Part shown: piece after piece, positions 52,285 through 61,303 of the stretch | Numbering within the stretch: the first letter of the stretch is position 1 | How the letters are laid out: each line of letters starts with the position of its first letter | Origin: Candidatus Nitrosopelagicus sp. | GTDB taxonomy: Archaea; Thermoproteota; Nitrososphaeria; Nitrososphaerales; Nitrosopumilaceae | Reading direction: 5' to 3' | Length of the DNA stretch: 64,000 bases | Assembly (NCBI GenBank): GCA_028345965.1 | Contig: JAOMEP010000003.1 | Span: 1-64,000, forward strand | Made by a program: the position numbers and the translations under genes | Notes under the pieces: generated by a model | Seen by the model: the letters and a program-made list of their open reading frames with translations, nothing else | Database searches by the model: none | Told to the model about the DNA's origin: nothing

Positions 52285-54148
52285 TCTTTTTTATCTCCTC
52301 TGGCGGTCCATCTGAATTAGTCAATGCGGTTTCTTCTTTTATCATTTCTTTATAGTTTGGTTCTTTTTTGTTTCCAGATAATTCAGTACAAAATTGTGCA
52401 ACAAGCGGTAAATATTTTGAATATAGATTTGCACGTTTTTTTGCCATTTCGGCTTGACCTTTTTTAGACATATATCCAGAAAGTTTTCTTGATAAAAATT
52501 GAAGTGCTAATCTAAGTTCTTTTTCAATTTCAGGCCTGTCTGCAACATTTTCTTTTCCTACTGTTTTGTATGGCACTCTAGTTGAACATATATGAGAAAC
52601 GATAATCATAGGCGCAGAATCATTTTTCACTTTATAACGATTCCAATCGGTGTCTTTTACAACTTTTAGTACCACATCACTACCTTCATCATATAATAAT
52701 GGAATTCTATTTGCAAATCGGTAAACAGTAGTACCACGCGTTTCAATCTTACCTCCATACGCAATTCCCATTTCAATGACAAATGGGAATCCAGAATATG
52801 CAGATGCGGTTCTTTGAACTACTGCCATAAAATCAGGTTCGAATCTTCTCTCAATTCCTTTTTCAAGAGGACCGTCACCAAGTGGTGCCAAACATGTAGG
52901 ATCAGGAGATCTAAATCCTTCATATGTTTGCAATGCATCACTCAATTTTACTAATTCTTGGTCAGTCATATTTCCAACTCTAGTTTCTGGTTTAAACTTG
53001 GCAAATTTACAAAATTCCAATGCAGCTGTTGGACCTACTCTTTGGAATCTTTTAGATAAAAAGTGGGTGAGAGACTCACCTTGAACAGTATTTGCCAATT
53101 GTTTGTAGTAATGACTTTCAACATCCATATCAGCTACAAGGGTTTGAGAAGTGCTGTAATCCCAATAAATTAATTTATTATTTCTAAGATCAACATCTTC
53201 AATTCTAATTCTTTGTAATTTTTCAAAATCTGCTTCAAGGAATGACATTAGAGCAATCACAACACGTACAGGTCTGGTAAGCGATTTCCATTTTTTTTCT
53301 GTCTTTTTCATGATTTCATCATATGTAAATTTCTTTTTTGACATTCCAAGTTCTTTTCTAACTTTTTCAATCATTTTATCATCAACATTTGGAATTTGGT
53401 AATGTGTGTCCACAAGCATCCGACGAATTGTTTCAACATCAATTCCATAAGGATGAGGTGCAATAATTGTCGGGGCAGGCGGCATTGAACGAATTATTGC
53501 TTTATGATGGAATTTCTCGCCTTTAGGATCATCAAAAGATATAGTTGCATATGGAGTAATCAATGAAGTTTGATATACATAATCACGAATTTTTGTACCT
53601 GCTTTGGAATAATCACCATCTAAACAAATACTCACACTCAATCCTTTTTCAGAACTAGATGTTTCTTGTTTTTTTAGTATGACAGGTTTATTTTTTTGGA
53701 TATCAAGTAACATTTCATAATCAAAACGAGTTTTTCCATCTGCATTGCTTTTTACTTTTACAGCTTTGTTTGTAGTAATTTGCCCATACAGTATAGCCAT
53801 TGTTGCACCTAATCCGAACATTCCACGAGCTTGTTTAAGACCAAATTTTGAACCATACAAAACAGTTCCAAATGCAAGAGGGACATGTTTTGAAGGAATT
53901 CCGGGACCATTGTCTTTTACAGTTAAGATGTATTGTTTTGGGTCAGGTTTTTCTGGATCTACGGCTTTAATTGTCATGTGGATATTAGGTAAGATTCCAC
54001 TATGATCACACGCGTCAAGTGAATTTTCTACAAATTCACGTACTGCAGTGTATAATGAACGAGTAGGATTACTAAATCCTGCAAGATCACGATTACGGTA
54101 AAAGAACTCACTAGGAGAAATTTGATTGAATTGTTCTTTAGAAGACAT
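52277..54148 (-). CDS. top6B: DNA topoisomerase VI subunit B
   Basis: I start it at ATG 54148 ('MSSKEQFNQISPSEFFYRNRD'); the track extension is out-of-family sequence overlapping the KH gene. The GHKL ATPase motifs are 'REFVENSLDACD', 'DNGPGI' and 'RGMFGLGATMAI'; a transducer domain with the switch Lys follows. It clamps the transported DNA on ATP binding. Its start overlaps the KH gene's stop by 11 bases. Confidence 0.95.
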   Translation of the reverse strand: MSSKEQFNQISPSEFFYRNRDLAGFSNPTRSLYTAVREFVENSLDACDHSGILPNIHMTIKAVDPEKPDPKQYILTVKDNGPGIPSKHVPLAFGTVLYGSKFGLKQARGMFGLGATMAILYGQITTNKAVKVKSNADGKTRFDYEMLLDIQKNKPVILKKQETSSSEKGLSVSICLDGDYSKAGTKIRDYVYQTSLITPYATISFDDPKGEKFHHKAIIRSMPPAPTIIAPHPYGIDVETIRRMLVDTHYQIPNVDDKMIEKVRKELGMSKKKFTYDEIMKKTEKKWKSLTRPVRVVIALMSFLEADFEKLQRIRIEDVDLRNNKLIYWDYSTSQTLVADMDVESHYYKQLANTVQGESLTHFLSKRFQRVGPTAALEFCKFAKFKPETRVGNMTDQELVKLSDALQTYEGFRSPDPTCLAPLGDGPLEKGIERRFEPDFMAVVQRTASAYSGFPFVIEMGIAYGGKIETRGTTVYRFANRIPLLYDEGSDVVLKVVKDTDWNRYKVKNDSAPMIIVSHICSTRVPYKTVGKENVADRPEIEKELRLALQFLSRKLSGYMSKKGQAEMAKKRANLYSKYLPLVAQFCTELSGNKKEPNYKEMIKEETALTNSDGPPEEIKKNG

Positions 54149-54707
54149 CTTGATTTTCCCACAATAATGCTTTATCAGCTTTTTCACGTCTTCTAGCAGA
54201 TTCCAGTTTACTGTAAACTGGACCATGCATACTACCACTACAAAGTGAAGCAATTGCATCAACTGCTAAGCGTAATTGATTTGGTTCTCCAATTATTCCA
54301 ACAGTTCTACCATAAACAGAAATTGTTGCACCAGTTAAATTTTCCATGTTTAACCTAGCCGTTCCATTTTCACCAATAATTCTTCCTTTAATTCGTTCAA
54401 TTTGATCAGGTGATTTTCCACCAAACTCACGCAAATCAATAACATGTAGACTATTTTCTCCACGTAAAAGTCGTAATGCATTTTCGGGGGAAAATCCTCT
54501 ACCAATTGCAGAAACAATTTCAACTGATTTGAATGGGCTTATGTTTCCATCAATTTTATCACTAGTAATCATTACTTCACCTGTTTCACTATCTATATTC
54601 AAATCAACATGACATTTTTTTTCGATTTGACGTTTGGTGCTTCCAGATTTTCCTATGATGACGCCAATTCTTTCAATTGGAATTCTAATTAATTTTTCAA
54701 AGCTCAT
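54138..54707 (-). CDS. KH-domain RNA-processing protein (Dim2/Pno1-like)
   Basis: The 189-residue protein has two KH domains: 'IPIERIGVIIGKSGSTKRQIE' and 'IKGRIIGENGTARLNMENLTGATISVYGR'. The spacing matches archaeal Dim2/Pno1 (Krr1-type), which binds near the 3' end of pre-16S rRNA and works with Nob1 (23125). Its ATG overlaps the RIO1 stop by four bases. Confidence 0.9.
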   Translation of the reverse strand: MSFEKLIRIPIERIGVIIGKSGSTKRQIEKKCHVDLNIDSETGEVMITSDKIDGNISPFKSVEIVSAIGRGFSPENALRLLRGENSLHVIDLREFGGKSPDQIERIKGRIIGENGTARLNMENLTGATISVYGRTVGIIGEPNQLRLAVDAIASLCSGSMHGPVYSKLESARRREKADKALLWENQDVF

Positions 54708-55483
54708 TTTGTTATCCTTTCGAGAATATCAACAGGGTTTTCTACTGTTAATCCTCGTTTTACAAAGAAGTTGGTTATGTTATTAATGTCTCTTTTCAAA
54801 AAATTCATTGTATTAGGGTGCGTTGTATCAACTGCAGATCCCAAATCAAACAATTTTAGACCAGTTTTTGTTTTAAAAATATTATATTCTGAAAAATCAC
54901 CATGAACTAATTTTGCTTTTTTGAATAAATCAGAAATTAAAGTGATTGATTGACGGTAATCATTTTCATCAACTTCAGATTCCAATAGAGTATTCTCAGG
55001 TTTTCCATCTTTTCCCTCGAAATCCATTATCAGAATATTCTTTGATACATGTCTAGGTTTTACCACAGATATTCCACAGTCATAACATTTTGAAATATTT
55101 TGGAATTCTTTTCTAGCCCAGAGATAAACTAGATTTTTTGTTCCTTTTTTAACATTGGTAAATCTAGGATCACCCATAACATATTGACTTCTTTTTTTAA
55201 AATTTGATGTAGTAACCAAGTAAATTTTTAATGCTATATCATTATTTTCAGCATCTTTTGCCCAAAATACTACAGATTCCTTTCCAGCTTTTACAACTCC
55301 ATTGACATAAGAAATTATTTTCGATGTAATTAGATCATAAAGTTGCATTACAGTAATTTTATCTAAAACCTCATTGACTACTTTATTTTTTTTAAACCCG
55401 TCATCTAGAGTCTTCTTTTTTTTCTTTTGTTCAAGTTTAGACTTTATCTTTAATTCAATTTTTTTTTCAGAATTATTTGACAT
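54704..55483 (-). CDS. rio1: RIO1-type serine protein kinase
   Basis: The 259-residue protein has a Lys-rich N-terminus, ATP-binding 'VVKAGKESVVFWAKD' and 'IALKIYLVTTSNFKKR', catalytic loop 'LVHGDFSEYNIF' and metal-binding 'LFDLGSAVD'. RIO kinases/ATPases act in late 40S/30S maturation; Dim2 (next gene) and Nob1 are their usual partners. Confidence 0.94.
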   Translation of the reverse strand: MSNNSEKKIELKIKSKLEQKKKKKTLDDGFKKNKVVNEVLDKITVMQLYDLITSKIISYVNGVVKAGKESVVFWAKDAENNDIALKIYLVTTSNFKKRSQYVMGDPRFTNVKKGTKNLVYLWARKEFQNISKCYDCGISVVKPRHVSKNILIMDFEGKDGKPENTLLESEVDENDYRQSITLISDLFKKAKLVHGDFSEYNIFKTKTGLKLFDLGSAVDTTHPNTMNFLKRDINNITNFFVKRGLTVENPVDILERITK

Positions 55484-55523
55484 GTCTTATATCATGCCTA
55501 CAAATAAAAAATCATTTCTAAGA

Positions 55524-55835
55524 TCAAAAGTCTTTTGGAATATGATCGTTATCTTTTAACCAGTCAACTTGAGGTAAAGTGAATCTCCAAACTATATCAC
55601 CACGTTCATCTTGTTTAAAATCCCAAGGTGCAATTACCACAACATCATTGTCTCTAATCCAAATTCTTCTTTTTAATTTTCCTCTAATTCTACCTCTTCT
55701 AGTAATATCATCAGTACATTTTACAAGAACTTGATCACTTCCTAATAGCTTAATCACCCTACCATACATTTCACCTTCTTCAGCTAATCTAATTTCTTTT
55801 AATGCACTTTCATTGAGTACTTTACGTTTTCCCAC
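55524..55835 (-). CDS. eif1a: translation initiation factor aIF1A
   Basis: In this 103-residue OB-fold protein, 'EEGEMYGRVIKLLGSDQVLVKCTD' and 'RRGRIRGKLKRRIWIRDNDVVVIAPWDF' are diagnostic. It binds the A-site of the small subunit during initiation. It sits between DUF424 and rio1 in the minus cluster. Confidence 0.95.
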   Translation of the reverse strand: MGKRKVLNESALKEIRLAEEGEMYGRVIKLLGSDQVLVKCTDDITRRGRIRGKLKRRIWIRDNDVVVIAPWDFKQDERGDIVWRFTLPQVDWLKDNDHIPKDF

Positions 55836-55871
55836 GCAAAAGATATGTAAATTTTGTATATAATTGTGGTG

Positions 55872-56168
55872 TTACATCTTGAATACTATTAAAAATGGAA
55901 CACCTTCAATACGTCGTATACTTTTTTCAGAACCAATTCCCATACTTGTTGCAAGTGAGACTGTTTTTTCACCAACCATATTGATAGAGTTACATTTTGT
56001 TAGTAGATTTTTTGCTTCATGTTCATCAACATCTCTTTCAGCATAATAATTTGGATTAATTCTAATTTTTGTTTTTCCATCTTGAAGAGTTTTATCTATT
56101 AATTCTGGATCACAAATATTTAACATTAAATTTCCACTTGCGCTAATAACTTTTGTAGAAAAAAGCAT
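55872..56168 (-). CDS. DUF424 family protein
   Basis: The 98-residue protein has 'YYAERDVDEHEAKNLLTKCNSINMVGEKTVSLA', the DUF424 pattern conserved in archaea. The gene is commonly beside aIF2-beta, as here (one-base overlap), so a translation-linked role is likely but unproven. Confidence 0.85.
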   Translation of the reverse strand: MLFSTKVISASGNLMLNICDPELIDKTLQDGKTKIRINPNYYAERDVDEHEAKNLLTKCNSINMVGEKTVSLATSMGIGSEKSIRRIEGVPFLIVFKM

Positions 56169-56587
56169 TATGCATATTTACCTTTGATTGTAGATTTTGC
56201 TCCACATGCCTCACAAATTAGAAAAGAAATTCTATTTTGTTTTTCCACCTTGGTATCAGGGCTTTGGCATGTTGGACATTCAACATAATCCTTCAGGTAT
56301 ATCCCAAACAATCTAGTAAAATCATCCGGATCACGTTTACCAACAAAAATTGCTTTTTCACCTACACGATCAGCAGGTACAGCGAATTCTTTTGACAAAT
56401 ATTGTAAGATGATGTTAGGTTCTCGTCTTAGTGCTTTTGGAAAGTCTGCAAAATTTCTAAGAATTGTTTTTTTTCCTTCCCAGGTAATATCAATTGGAGG
56501 TAACTCAAAACGTTTACCGGAGGAGGATGTGTTTGAAATATTTTTTTCAATTCTTTTTAGTAAATTTTCATAGTCAGACTTTGTCAT
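56168..56587 (-). CDS. aif2b: translation initiation factor aIF2 subunit beta
   Basis: The 139-residue protein has 'KTILRNFADFPKALRREPNIILQYLSKEF', then a C4 zinc ribbon ('CPTCQSPDTKVEKQNR', 'LICEACGAKSTIKGKYA'). It is part of the aIF2 heterotrimer that brings initiator tRNA. Upstream gene of the aIF1A-RIO1-Top6 cluster. Confidence 0.94.
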   Translation of the reverse strand: MTKSDYENLLKRIEKNISNTSSSGKRFELPPIDITWEGKKTILRNFADFPKALRREPNIILQYLSKEFAVPADRVGEKAIFVGKRDPDDFTRLFGIYLKDYVECPTCQSPDTKVEKQNRISFLICEACGAKSTIKGKYA

Positions 56588-56644
56588 AACTAACAGTTGT
56601 TCAAATCCCCTATATGGGTTTAGTTAGAAAAAGGAAAGGAGAGT

Positions 56645-56788
56645 CTAAGGTTTACCTATTCGGAAAACTTTAGTTCCGCATTCGCCACACACGCCTTTTA
56701 CAGCTGGACGTCCATTTTTCAATTTAGTCTCTTCTGGGTTTTGAATTTCTCTTTTTTGTCTGCATTTTACGCAATATGCTTCAGTCAT
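56645..56788 (-). CDS. DUF5679 zinc-ribbon protein, 47 aa
   Basis: This ORF is too short for the track (ATG 56788, TAG 56645). It reads MTEAYCVKCRQKREI, 'TKLKNGRPAVKGVCGECG' and 'FRIGK', matching the DUF5679 four-Cys ribbon. Related ribbons occur at the end of DNA topoisomerases and near chromatin proteins. It may share a transcript with aIF2-beta 57 bases downstream. Confidence 0.8.
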   Translation of the reverse strand: MTEAYCVKCRQKREIQNPEETKLKNGRPAVKGVCGECGTKVFRIGKP

Positions 56789-56827
56789 ATATCAAACACA
56801 AAACAATCTTCTATTTGAAAAGAGAAT

Positions 56828-56860
56828 GTGAATATTATTTCACTCTAGGCTAGACGTGAA
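56828..56860. repeat. nested inverted repeats in the 56789-56981 spacer
   Basis: GTGAA-TATTAT-TTCAC is immediately followed by TTCACTCTAG-G-CTAGACGTGAA (arms of about 10 bp with one extra base), sharing the central TTCAC. On the plus strand the second repeat is followed by GGATCTTTTTT. It lies upstream of the DUF5679 gene (minus) and of gene 56982 (plus). It could be an operator or a bidirectional terminator. The rest of this spacer shows nothing recognisable. Confidence 0.45.
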
Positions 56861-56981
56861 GGATCTTTTTTATTAACTAATTTGGAATAATTTCTAAATT
56901 TGATCAAAAATATTGAATTTTTTCAAAAAATGAGTAAAATTAAAATAAAATAGATCAGTATTATAATGATCAAAGATTGGT

Positions 56982-57491
56982 ATGGACATGGGTTCCAAGA
57001 AAGGAGTTGTAATTACAGTAGCAATATTAGTTGTAATAACAATTGCAAGTTTTTCAGTTTGGATAGTAAATAATTCAACAAACACAGAAATGACAATTGT
57101 AGTTACTGATTTTCAGAATCATCAAGAGGGCATCACAGAAAGACACAAAATTATTTCAAATGCTATAGAAACCTCATTTTCAAAATTAATTAATGAACAA
57201 ATTTCAACCGACGAATATCTTAGAATTGCAGAGGTTTCTTCATCACAAAATAATGCCTTACTAATGGAATTAGCATATAGTGATGCACCAGAAGAATGGC
57301 AAGAAAGTTACATTAATCGAATTGCATCACTAAAATCATTTGAAGCATACATCATAGAAACAATGGTTATGGCAAATCTAATCAATAATGATGGAGAGAT
57401 AGAACAAAGAACTGAAATTTTGAACAATATAGAGAAATTAAAAGAAGAGTCAATTCAATATGCCAAAATGGCAGATTCCTCAAAACCGTGA
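56982..57491 (+). CDS. membrane-anchored helical protein, 169 aa
   Basis: An N-terminal transmembrane helix ('GVVITVAILVVITIASFSVWI') anchors a predicted all-helical outside domain ('HQEGITERHKIISNAIETSFSKLINEQ'). No Cys or catalytic motif is seen. A start at ATG 56988 is also possible. It precedes DUF373 on the same strand by 69 bases. Function unknown. Confidence 0.68.
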   Translation: MDMGSKKGVVITVAILVVITIASFSVWIVNNSTNTEMTIVVTDFQNHQEGITERHKIISNAIETSFSKLINEQISTDEYLRIAEVSSSQNNALLMELAYSDAPEEWQESYINRIASLKSFEAYIIETMVMANLINNDGEIEQRTEILNNIEKLKEESIQYAKMADSSKP

Positions 57492-57560
57492 GTAAGTACA
57501 AAAAATACTATATTCATTAGTTGGAAATCATTAAAAGGTAATTTTGCAATAATAGTCATA

Positions 57561-58700
57561 ATGTCAGAGAATAAGAAATTAGAGAGAGATATAGAATCTA
57601 CCGTGGCATCGAAGCTACTTGTAATTTGTGTAGATAGAGACGATGACGTTGGAAAAAAAGCGGGAATTACAACTCCAGTAGTAGGAAGAGATTCATGTAT
57701 CAACGCGGCACAAAGACTTGCTTTAGAGGATCCAGAGGATGCTGATTCAAATTCTATATTTTATGCTGTAAAAACTTATGAAGATTTGGTCAGCAAAGGA
57801 TACAATGTAGAAGTTGTAGTAGTAGCAGGCGTAGATAAAAGAGGAGTTCAAGCAGATGAAAAAATTGTTAATGAAATAAAATCAGTTTTACAAACATTTT
57901 CAGCGAATGGTGCAGTAATTGTTTCAGACGGTGAAGATGATGAAATGGTAATACCAGTTATTCAAAATGTAATACCAGTTGTATCAGTTCAAAGAGTTGT
58001 TATGCAAGTTAGTAGAACAATTGAACATTCCTATGCAGTATTTGGAAAGTTTTTGAAGACTGCAATGTATGATAAGACGTATTCAAAATTCTTTTTAGGA
58101 GTTCCAGGAATTTTATTGTTAATTGGAGGTATTGGAACAGTAGTAGGATACACTGCAGAGATTTTTGCAGTTTTAGTTAGTATTTTAGGTGGTGCATTTC
58201 TTATTCGTGCATTTGACATAGACAAATCATGGTCTAATTGGACAAAAGCAACGCCAACAGGATTCATTAGAATATTTGCACTCGTAACAGGAGTAATTCT
58301 AATTCTTGCGTCAGTACCAGCAGGTGTTACAAATATTGATCCACAATTATTTGAAAATGAAATAGATTTCTCACAATCATTATCAAATCAAATAGTAATT
58401 GGACAGTTTCTTCAAGGTTTGTTTCCATTTTTATGGATGGGACTCGGTACAATTGCAGCTGGGATTTTAATTAGTAATTGGCTAAATAGAAAATTAAAAC
58501 ATATTAGCGATGTATTAAGAATTATCGTATTAGCTGCAATTTATCCAACAGTTGCTCAATTTACAAACATACTAACTACTAATGAGAGTTCATTTTCATT
58601 AATTCCACCATTGTTAGCAGGTGCAGCAATAACACTGATATCAGCCACACTACTTTTCCGTAGATACAGGAAACGAGGTGGCAAATTATTAACGGAATAA
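57561..58700 (+). CDS. DUF373 family integral membrane protein
   Basis: The 379-residue protein has an N-terminal cytosolic domain ('LLVICVDRDDDVGKKAGITTPVVGRDSC', 'VVVVAGVDKRGVQADE') typical of DUF373, and then about six transmembrane helices. The family is archaeal with no assigned reaction. The gene end overlaps the likely true start of the cis-prenyltransferase. Confidence 0.88.
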   Translation: MSENKKLERDIESTVASKLLVICVDRDDDVGKKAGITTPVVGRDSCINAAQRLALEDPEDADSNSIFYAVKTYEDLVSKGYNVEVVVVAGVDKRGVQADEKIVNEIKSVLQTFSANGAVIVSDGEDDEMVIPVIQNVIPVVSVQRVVMQVSRTIEHSYAVFGKFLKTAMYDKTYSKFFLGVPGILLLIGGIGTVVGYTAEIFAVLVSILGGAFLIRAFDIDKSWSNWTKATPTGFIRIFALVTGVILILASVPAGVTNIDPQLFENEIDFSQSLSNQIVIGQFLQGLFPFLWMGLGTIAAGILISNWLNRKLKHISDVLRIIVLAAIYPTVAQFTNILTTNESSFSLIPPLLAGAAITLISATLLFRRYRKRGGKLLTE

Positions 58701-58777
58701 AAGACGCAGCATTATATCTTTCAGGATTTTATTCAATCTATTCCAAGAGACTGGAAAATGATATCCTTCAAGGCGAT

Positions 58778-59479
58778 ATGCCTAATCATATAGCAATAAT
58801 TCTAGATGGGAATAGGAGATGGGCAAAAAGAAATTTAACAATTCAGGAAAAAGGTCATTTCAAAGGTGCAGATGCAGTTGAAAATTTACTGGATTGGTGC
58901 GAAGAGTTTGATATCAAAATTATTACATTATACGTCTTATCAGCAGAAAATCTTGATAGAAAAAATGAAGAATTAGATTATCTCTATGAATTAATCCATA
59001 AAAGATTAGAAAAATTACACGATGATTCAAGATTACACAAAAACAAAATGAGAGTAAAAGCAATTGGAACTATCGAATTATTACCAGAATCAATCAAAGA
59101 TGTCCTTAGTAGATTGGATGAAATAACAAAAGATTACGATAAACATTTTCTAAATATTGCAATTGCTTATGGAGGACAAGATGAGTTGGTTGATGCAGTA
59201 AAAAAAATTGGAACACAGATTAGAGATGGTGAATTAGATGCAAAAGATATCAATAAAGAAGTCATAGAATCTAATTTGTATACATCACATTTACCACAAT
59301 CATCTCCAGACATGATTTTAAGGACATCAGGTGAAAAACGAATGAGCGGATTTCTATTATGGCAAAGTGCATATAGTGAATTAGTATTTTTAGATATTTT
59401 CTGGCCAGAATTTAGAAAAATTGATTTAATGAGAGCAATTAGAACATTTCAAAAAAGAAAACGAAGGATAGGAAAATGA
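58778..59479 (+). CDS. uppS: undecaprenyl/cis-polyprenyl diphosphate synthase
   Basis: The 233-residue protein has 'IAIILDGNRRWAKRN' (catalytic Asp), 'ITLYVLSAENLDR', 'AIAYGGQDELVDAVK' and 'LRTSGEKRMSGFLLWQSAYSELVFLDIFWPEF'. It makes the long-chain polyprenyl carrier for glycosylation. The reading frame is open upstream with family-like sequence (...LYLSGFYSIYSKRLEND...), so the true start may be a non-standard ATT at 58688 or 58685 preceded by AGGTGG. The listed ATG is the first standard start. Confidence 0.9.
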   Translation: MPNHIAIILDGNRRWAKRNLTIQEKGHFKGADAVENLLDWCEEFDIKIITLYVLSAENLDRKNEELDYLYELIHKRLEKLHDDSRLHKNKMRVKAIGTIELLPESIKDVLSRLDEITKDYDKHFLNIAIAYGGQDELVDAVKKIGTQIRDGELDAKDINKEVIESNLYTSHLPQSSPDMILRTSGEKRMSGFLLWQSAYSELVFLDIFWPEFRKIDLMRAIRTFQKRKRRIGK

Positions 59480-59886
59480 AAGAAGAAGTATCGTCAGGAA
59501 TTATTTTATTTAATGATGTTGAAGATAGAAAATTTTTGTTATTAAATTATCCATCTAAACATTGGGACTTTGTCAAAGGTAAGATGGAAGAAGGAGAAAC
59601 ACCTCATGAAACAGCACTTAGAGAAACTAATGAAGAAACAGGAATATCAGATGTAGAATTTTTAGAAGGTTTTAAAGAAGAAATTGAATATTATTTTCGT
59701 GCAGATAATCAAGATATTCATAAGAAAGTTATATTTTTCCTAGGTAAAACAAAAACTCTAGATATAACTTTATCACACGAACATTTAGATTTTGTCTGGT
59801 TAGATTACGATAATGCCTTAAATAAAATTACATACAAAAATGCAAAAGATCTTCTAAAAAAATCTAAACAATTTTTAGATTATTGA
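59476..59886 (+). CDS. Nudix hydrolase (diadenosine tetraphosphatase-like)
   Basis: The 136-residue protein has the Nudix box 'GKMEEGETPHETALRETNEETGI' (GX5EX7REUXEEXGU complete). An early 'SSGIILF' and 'HWDFVKG' fit the Ap4A hydrolase subgroup. It cleans up nucleoside diphosphate derivatives. It overlaps uppS by four bases, so it is translationally coupled. Confidence 0.9.
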   Translation: MKEEVSSGIILFNDVEDRKFLLLNYPSKHWDFVKGKMEEGETPHETALRETNEETGISDVEFLEGFKEEIEYYFRADNQDIHKKVIFFLGKTKTLDITLSHEHLDFVWLDYDNALNKITYKNAKDLLKKSKQFLDY

Positions 59887-60612
59887 ATCAGTAACCAAGT
59901 TTTTTGTAGTTTCGACAGGATTTTTAGAACTAAGAATAGTTCTTCCAACAATAAGATAATCAGAACCAAGTTTTTTTGCTTTTGATATACTTCCACCTTG
60001 TGTACCTATTCCTGGAGAAAACAATGATAATTTTCCACGCACAGATTTCTTACAATAAGATATGATTTTTGGATAAGTAGCACCAACAATTATTCCATCA
60101 ACATGACTAGTTATCGCCCAATCTAAAAATAATTGATAGAGTTGTTGTTTTTTTGAATTATTTTTGAGTTCTAATTCATATGAAATTTTTGCTTCTGGTG
60201 CACTCATATGACACAATGAAATTACTCCTTTGTTTTTCTTATGAGATAGTTCTACAAGATTTTTAAGACTTTTTTTACCCATTATTGGATTAACGATTAC
60301 TGCATCAAATCCCATATTCCATAAATTTTCAGAAGTAATAGAATTTGTATTTCCGATATCATTTAATTTTATATCAGCAATACATTGTAAACCATAATCA
60401 TGTGCAGATTTATTAATTTTTGAAATTTGTTTTTTATCTAATTGTAAAAGAAGATGAAAATTAATTTTAATCCCACACAGATAATTATTTAGAAGTTTAA
60501 TGTTACGTAATGTTTTTGATTCGATATTTGGTATTTTTGAATCATAATCATTTGCTAAAATGATCGGAGATGTTTTTGCAGATTTTTTTATTCTATCACT
60601 GAATTTGGTCAT
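59875..60612 (-). CDS. pyrF: orotidine 5'-phosphate decarboxylase
   Basis: The 245-residue protein carries the catalytic D-K-D set in 'IADIKLNDIGNT' (D80, K82, D85), 'GVISLCHMSAPEA' and the phosphate loop 'FSPGIGTQGGS' with 'YLIVGRTI'. It forms UMP in pyrimidine synthesis. It overlaps the gene upstream by 17 bases. Confidence 0.9.
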   Translation of the reverse strand: MTKFSDRIKKSAKTSPIILANDYDSKIPNIESKTLRNIKLLNNYLCGIKINFHLLLQLDKKQISKINKSAHDYGLQCIADIKLNDIGNTNSITSENLWNMGFDAVIVNPIMGKKSLKNLVELSHKKNKGVISLCHMSAPEAKISYELELKNNSKKQQLYQLFLDWAITSHVDGIIVGATYPKIISYCKKSVRGKLSLFSPGIGTQGGSISKAKKLGSDYLIVGRTILSSKNPVETTKNLVTDSII

Positions 60613-61258
60613 AATCGACCAAGGGATGTGAGTCTTTTAACTTTATTATTTTGATGTAAGAATAGCCATGTTCGCCAGTATGAGTAACAAATTCAGGTTC
60701 TGAATTTTTAGATGTAGTATATTTCAAAAAGGGTTTTGTTGGTTCATCATCTAGACTAACATGACAAAAATATGATGGCCCATCTTCGTTAAAATTAAGA
60801 AAAACACCTAAGAACCACTTGTCTTTCTGCTTAAATGCAAATAATGGAAACGGTGCTTCTTCATATCCAAAGCTTAGTTTAGCCAAACTGGACAGATCTT
60901 CCAATTCAATTGGTTGATATTTTTCTTTGGAAGCTTCAATGTCAGGTTTTAGAGATGAAGGAAGAGATTTTATTTTAATTATAGGAGAATAGAGTTTAGA
61001 ATTATCTAGAGTGGTATCTACTAATTCAAGTTTTTCTTGACCAGAATTAAAGCCGTAACAAAGATAATGTCCAATATTTTCAATAGGTGTAAAGTAAATT
61101 ACAGGTTTTTCTTTCAGTAAATCCATTTGAACGGATAATACTTTTTTGCCATTATGTTCATGAAGAAATGACACACGTGGAGAACGTTCTAGTGCACATA
61201 CCAAACGTGTAAATTCCAAAGGTGAATCTAATTGTACATAGTTTGGTAAAGTTGCCAT
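60596..61258 (-). CDS. conserved hypothetical protein, 220 aa
   Basis: A mainly beta-strand soluble protein with no recognised family. It has a central 'AKLSFGYEEAPFPLFAFKQKDKW' region and ends 'HPLVDYDQIQ'. It overlaps pyrF by 17 bases and lies 45 bases downstream of purA; the three minus-strand genes may be one nucleotide-synthesis transcript. Function unknown. Confidence 0.68.
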   Translation of the reverse strand: MATLPNYVQLDSPLEFTRLVCALERSPRVSFLHEHNGKKVLSVQMDLLKEKPVIYFTPIENIGHYLCYGFNSGQEKLELVDTTLDNSKLYSPIIKIKSLPSSLKPDIEASKEKYQPIELEDLSSLAKLSFGYEEAPFPLFAFKQKDKWFLGVFLNFNEDGPSYFCHVSLDDEPTKPFLKYTTSKNSEPEFVTHTGEHGYSYIKIIKLKDSHPLVDYDQIQ

Positions 61259-61303
61259 TGATTGTTTTTTTAGAAATTGTAAATTAAAGCTTACTGAAAA
61301 AAA

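Noticed and set aside
52277-54262. Longer Top6B start at 54262
   Set aside because: The extra 38 residues are outside the family and overlap the KH gene; the family start matches ATG 54148.
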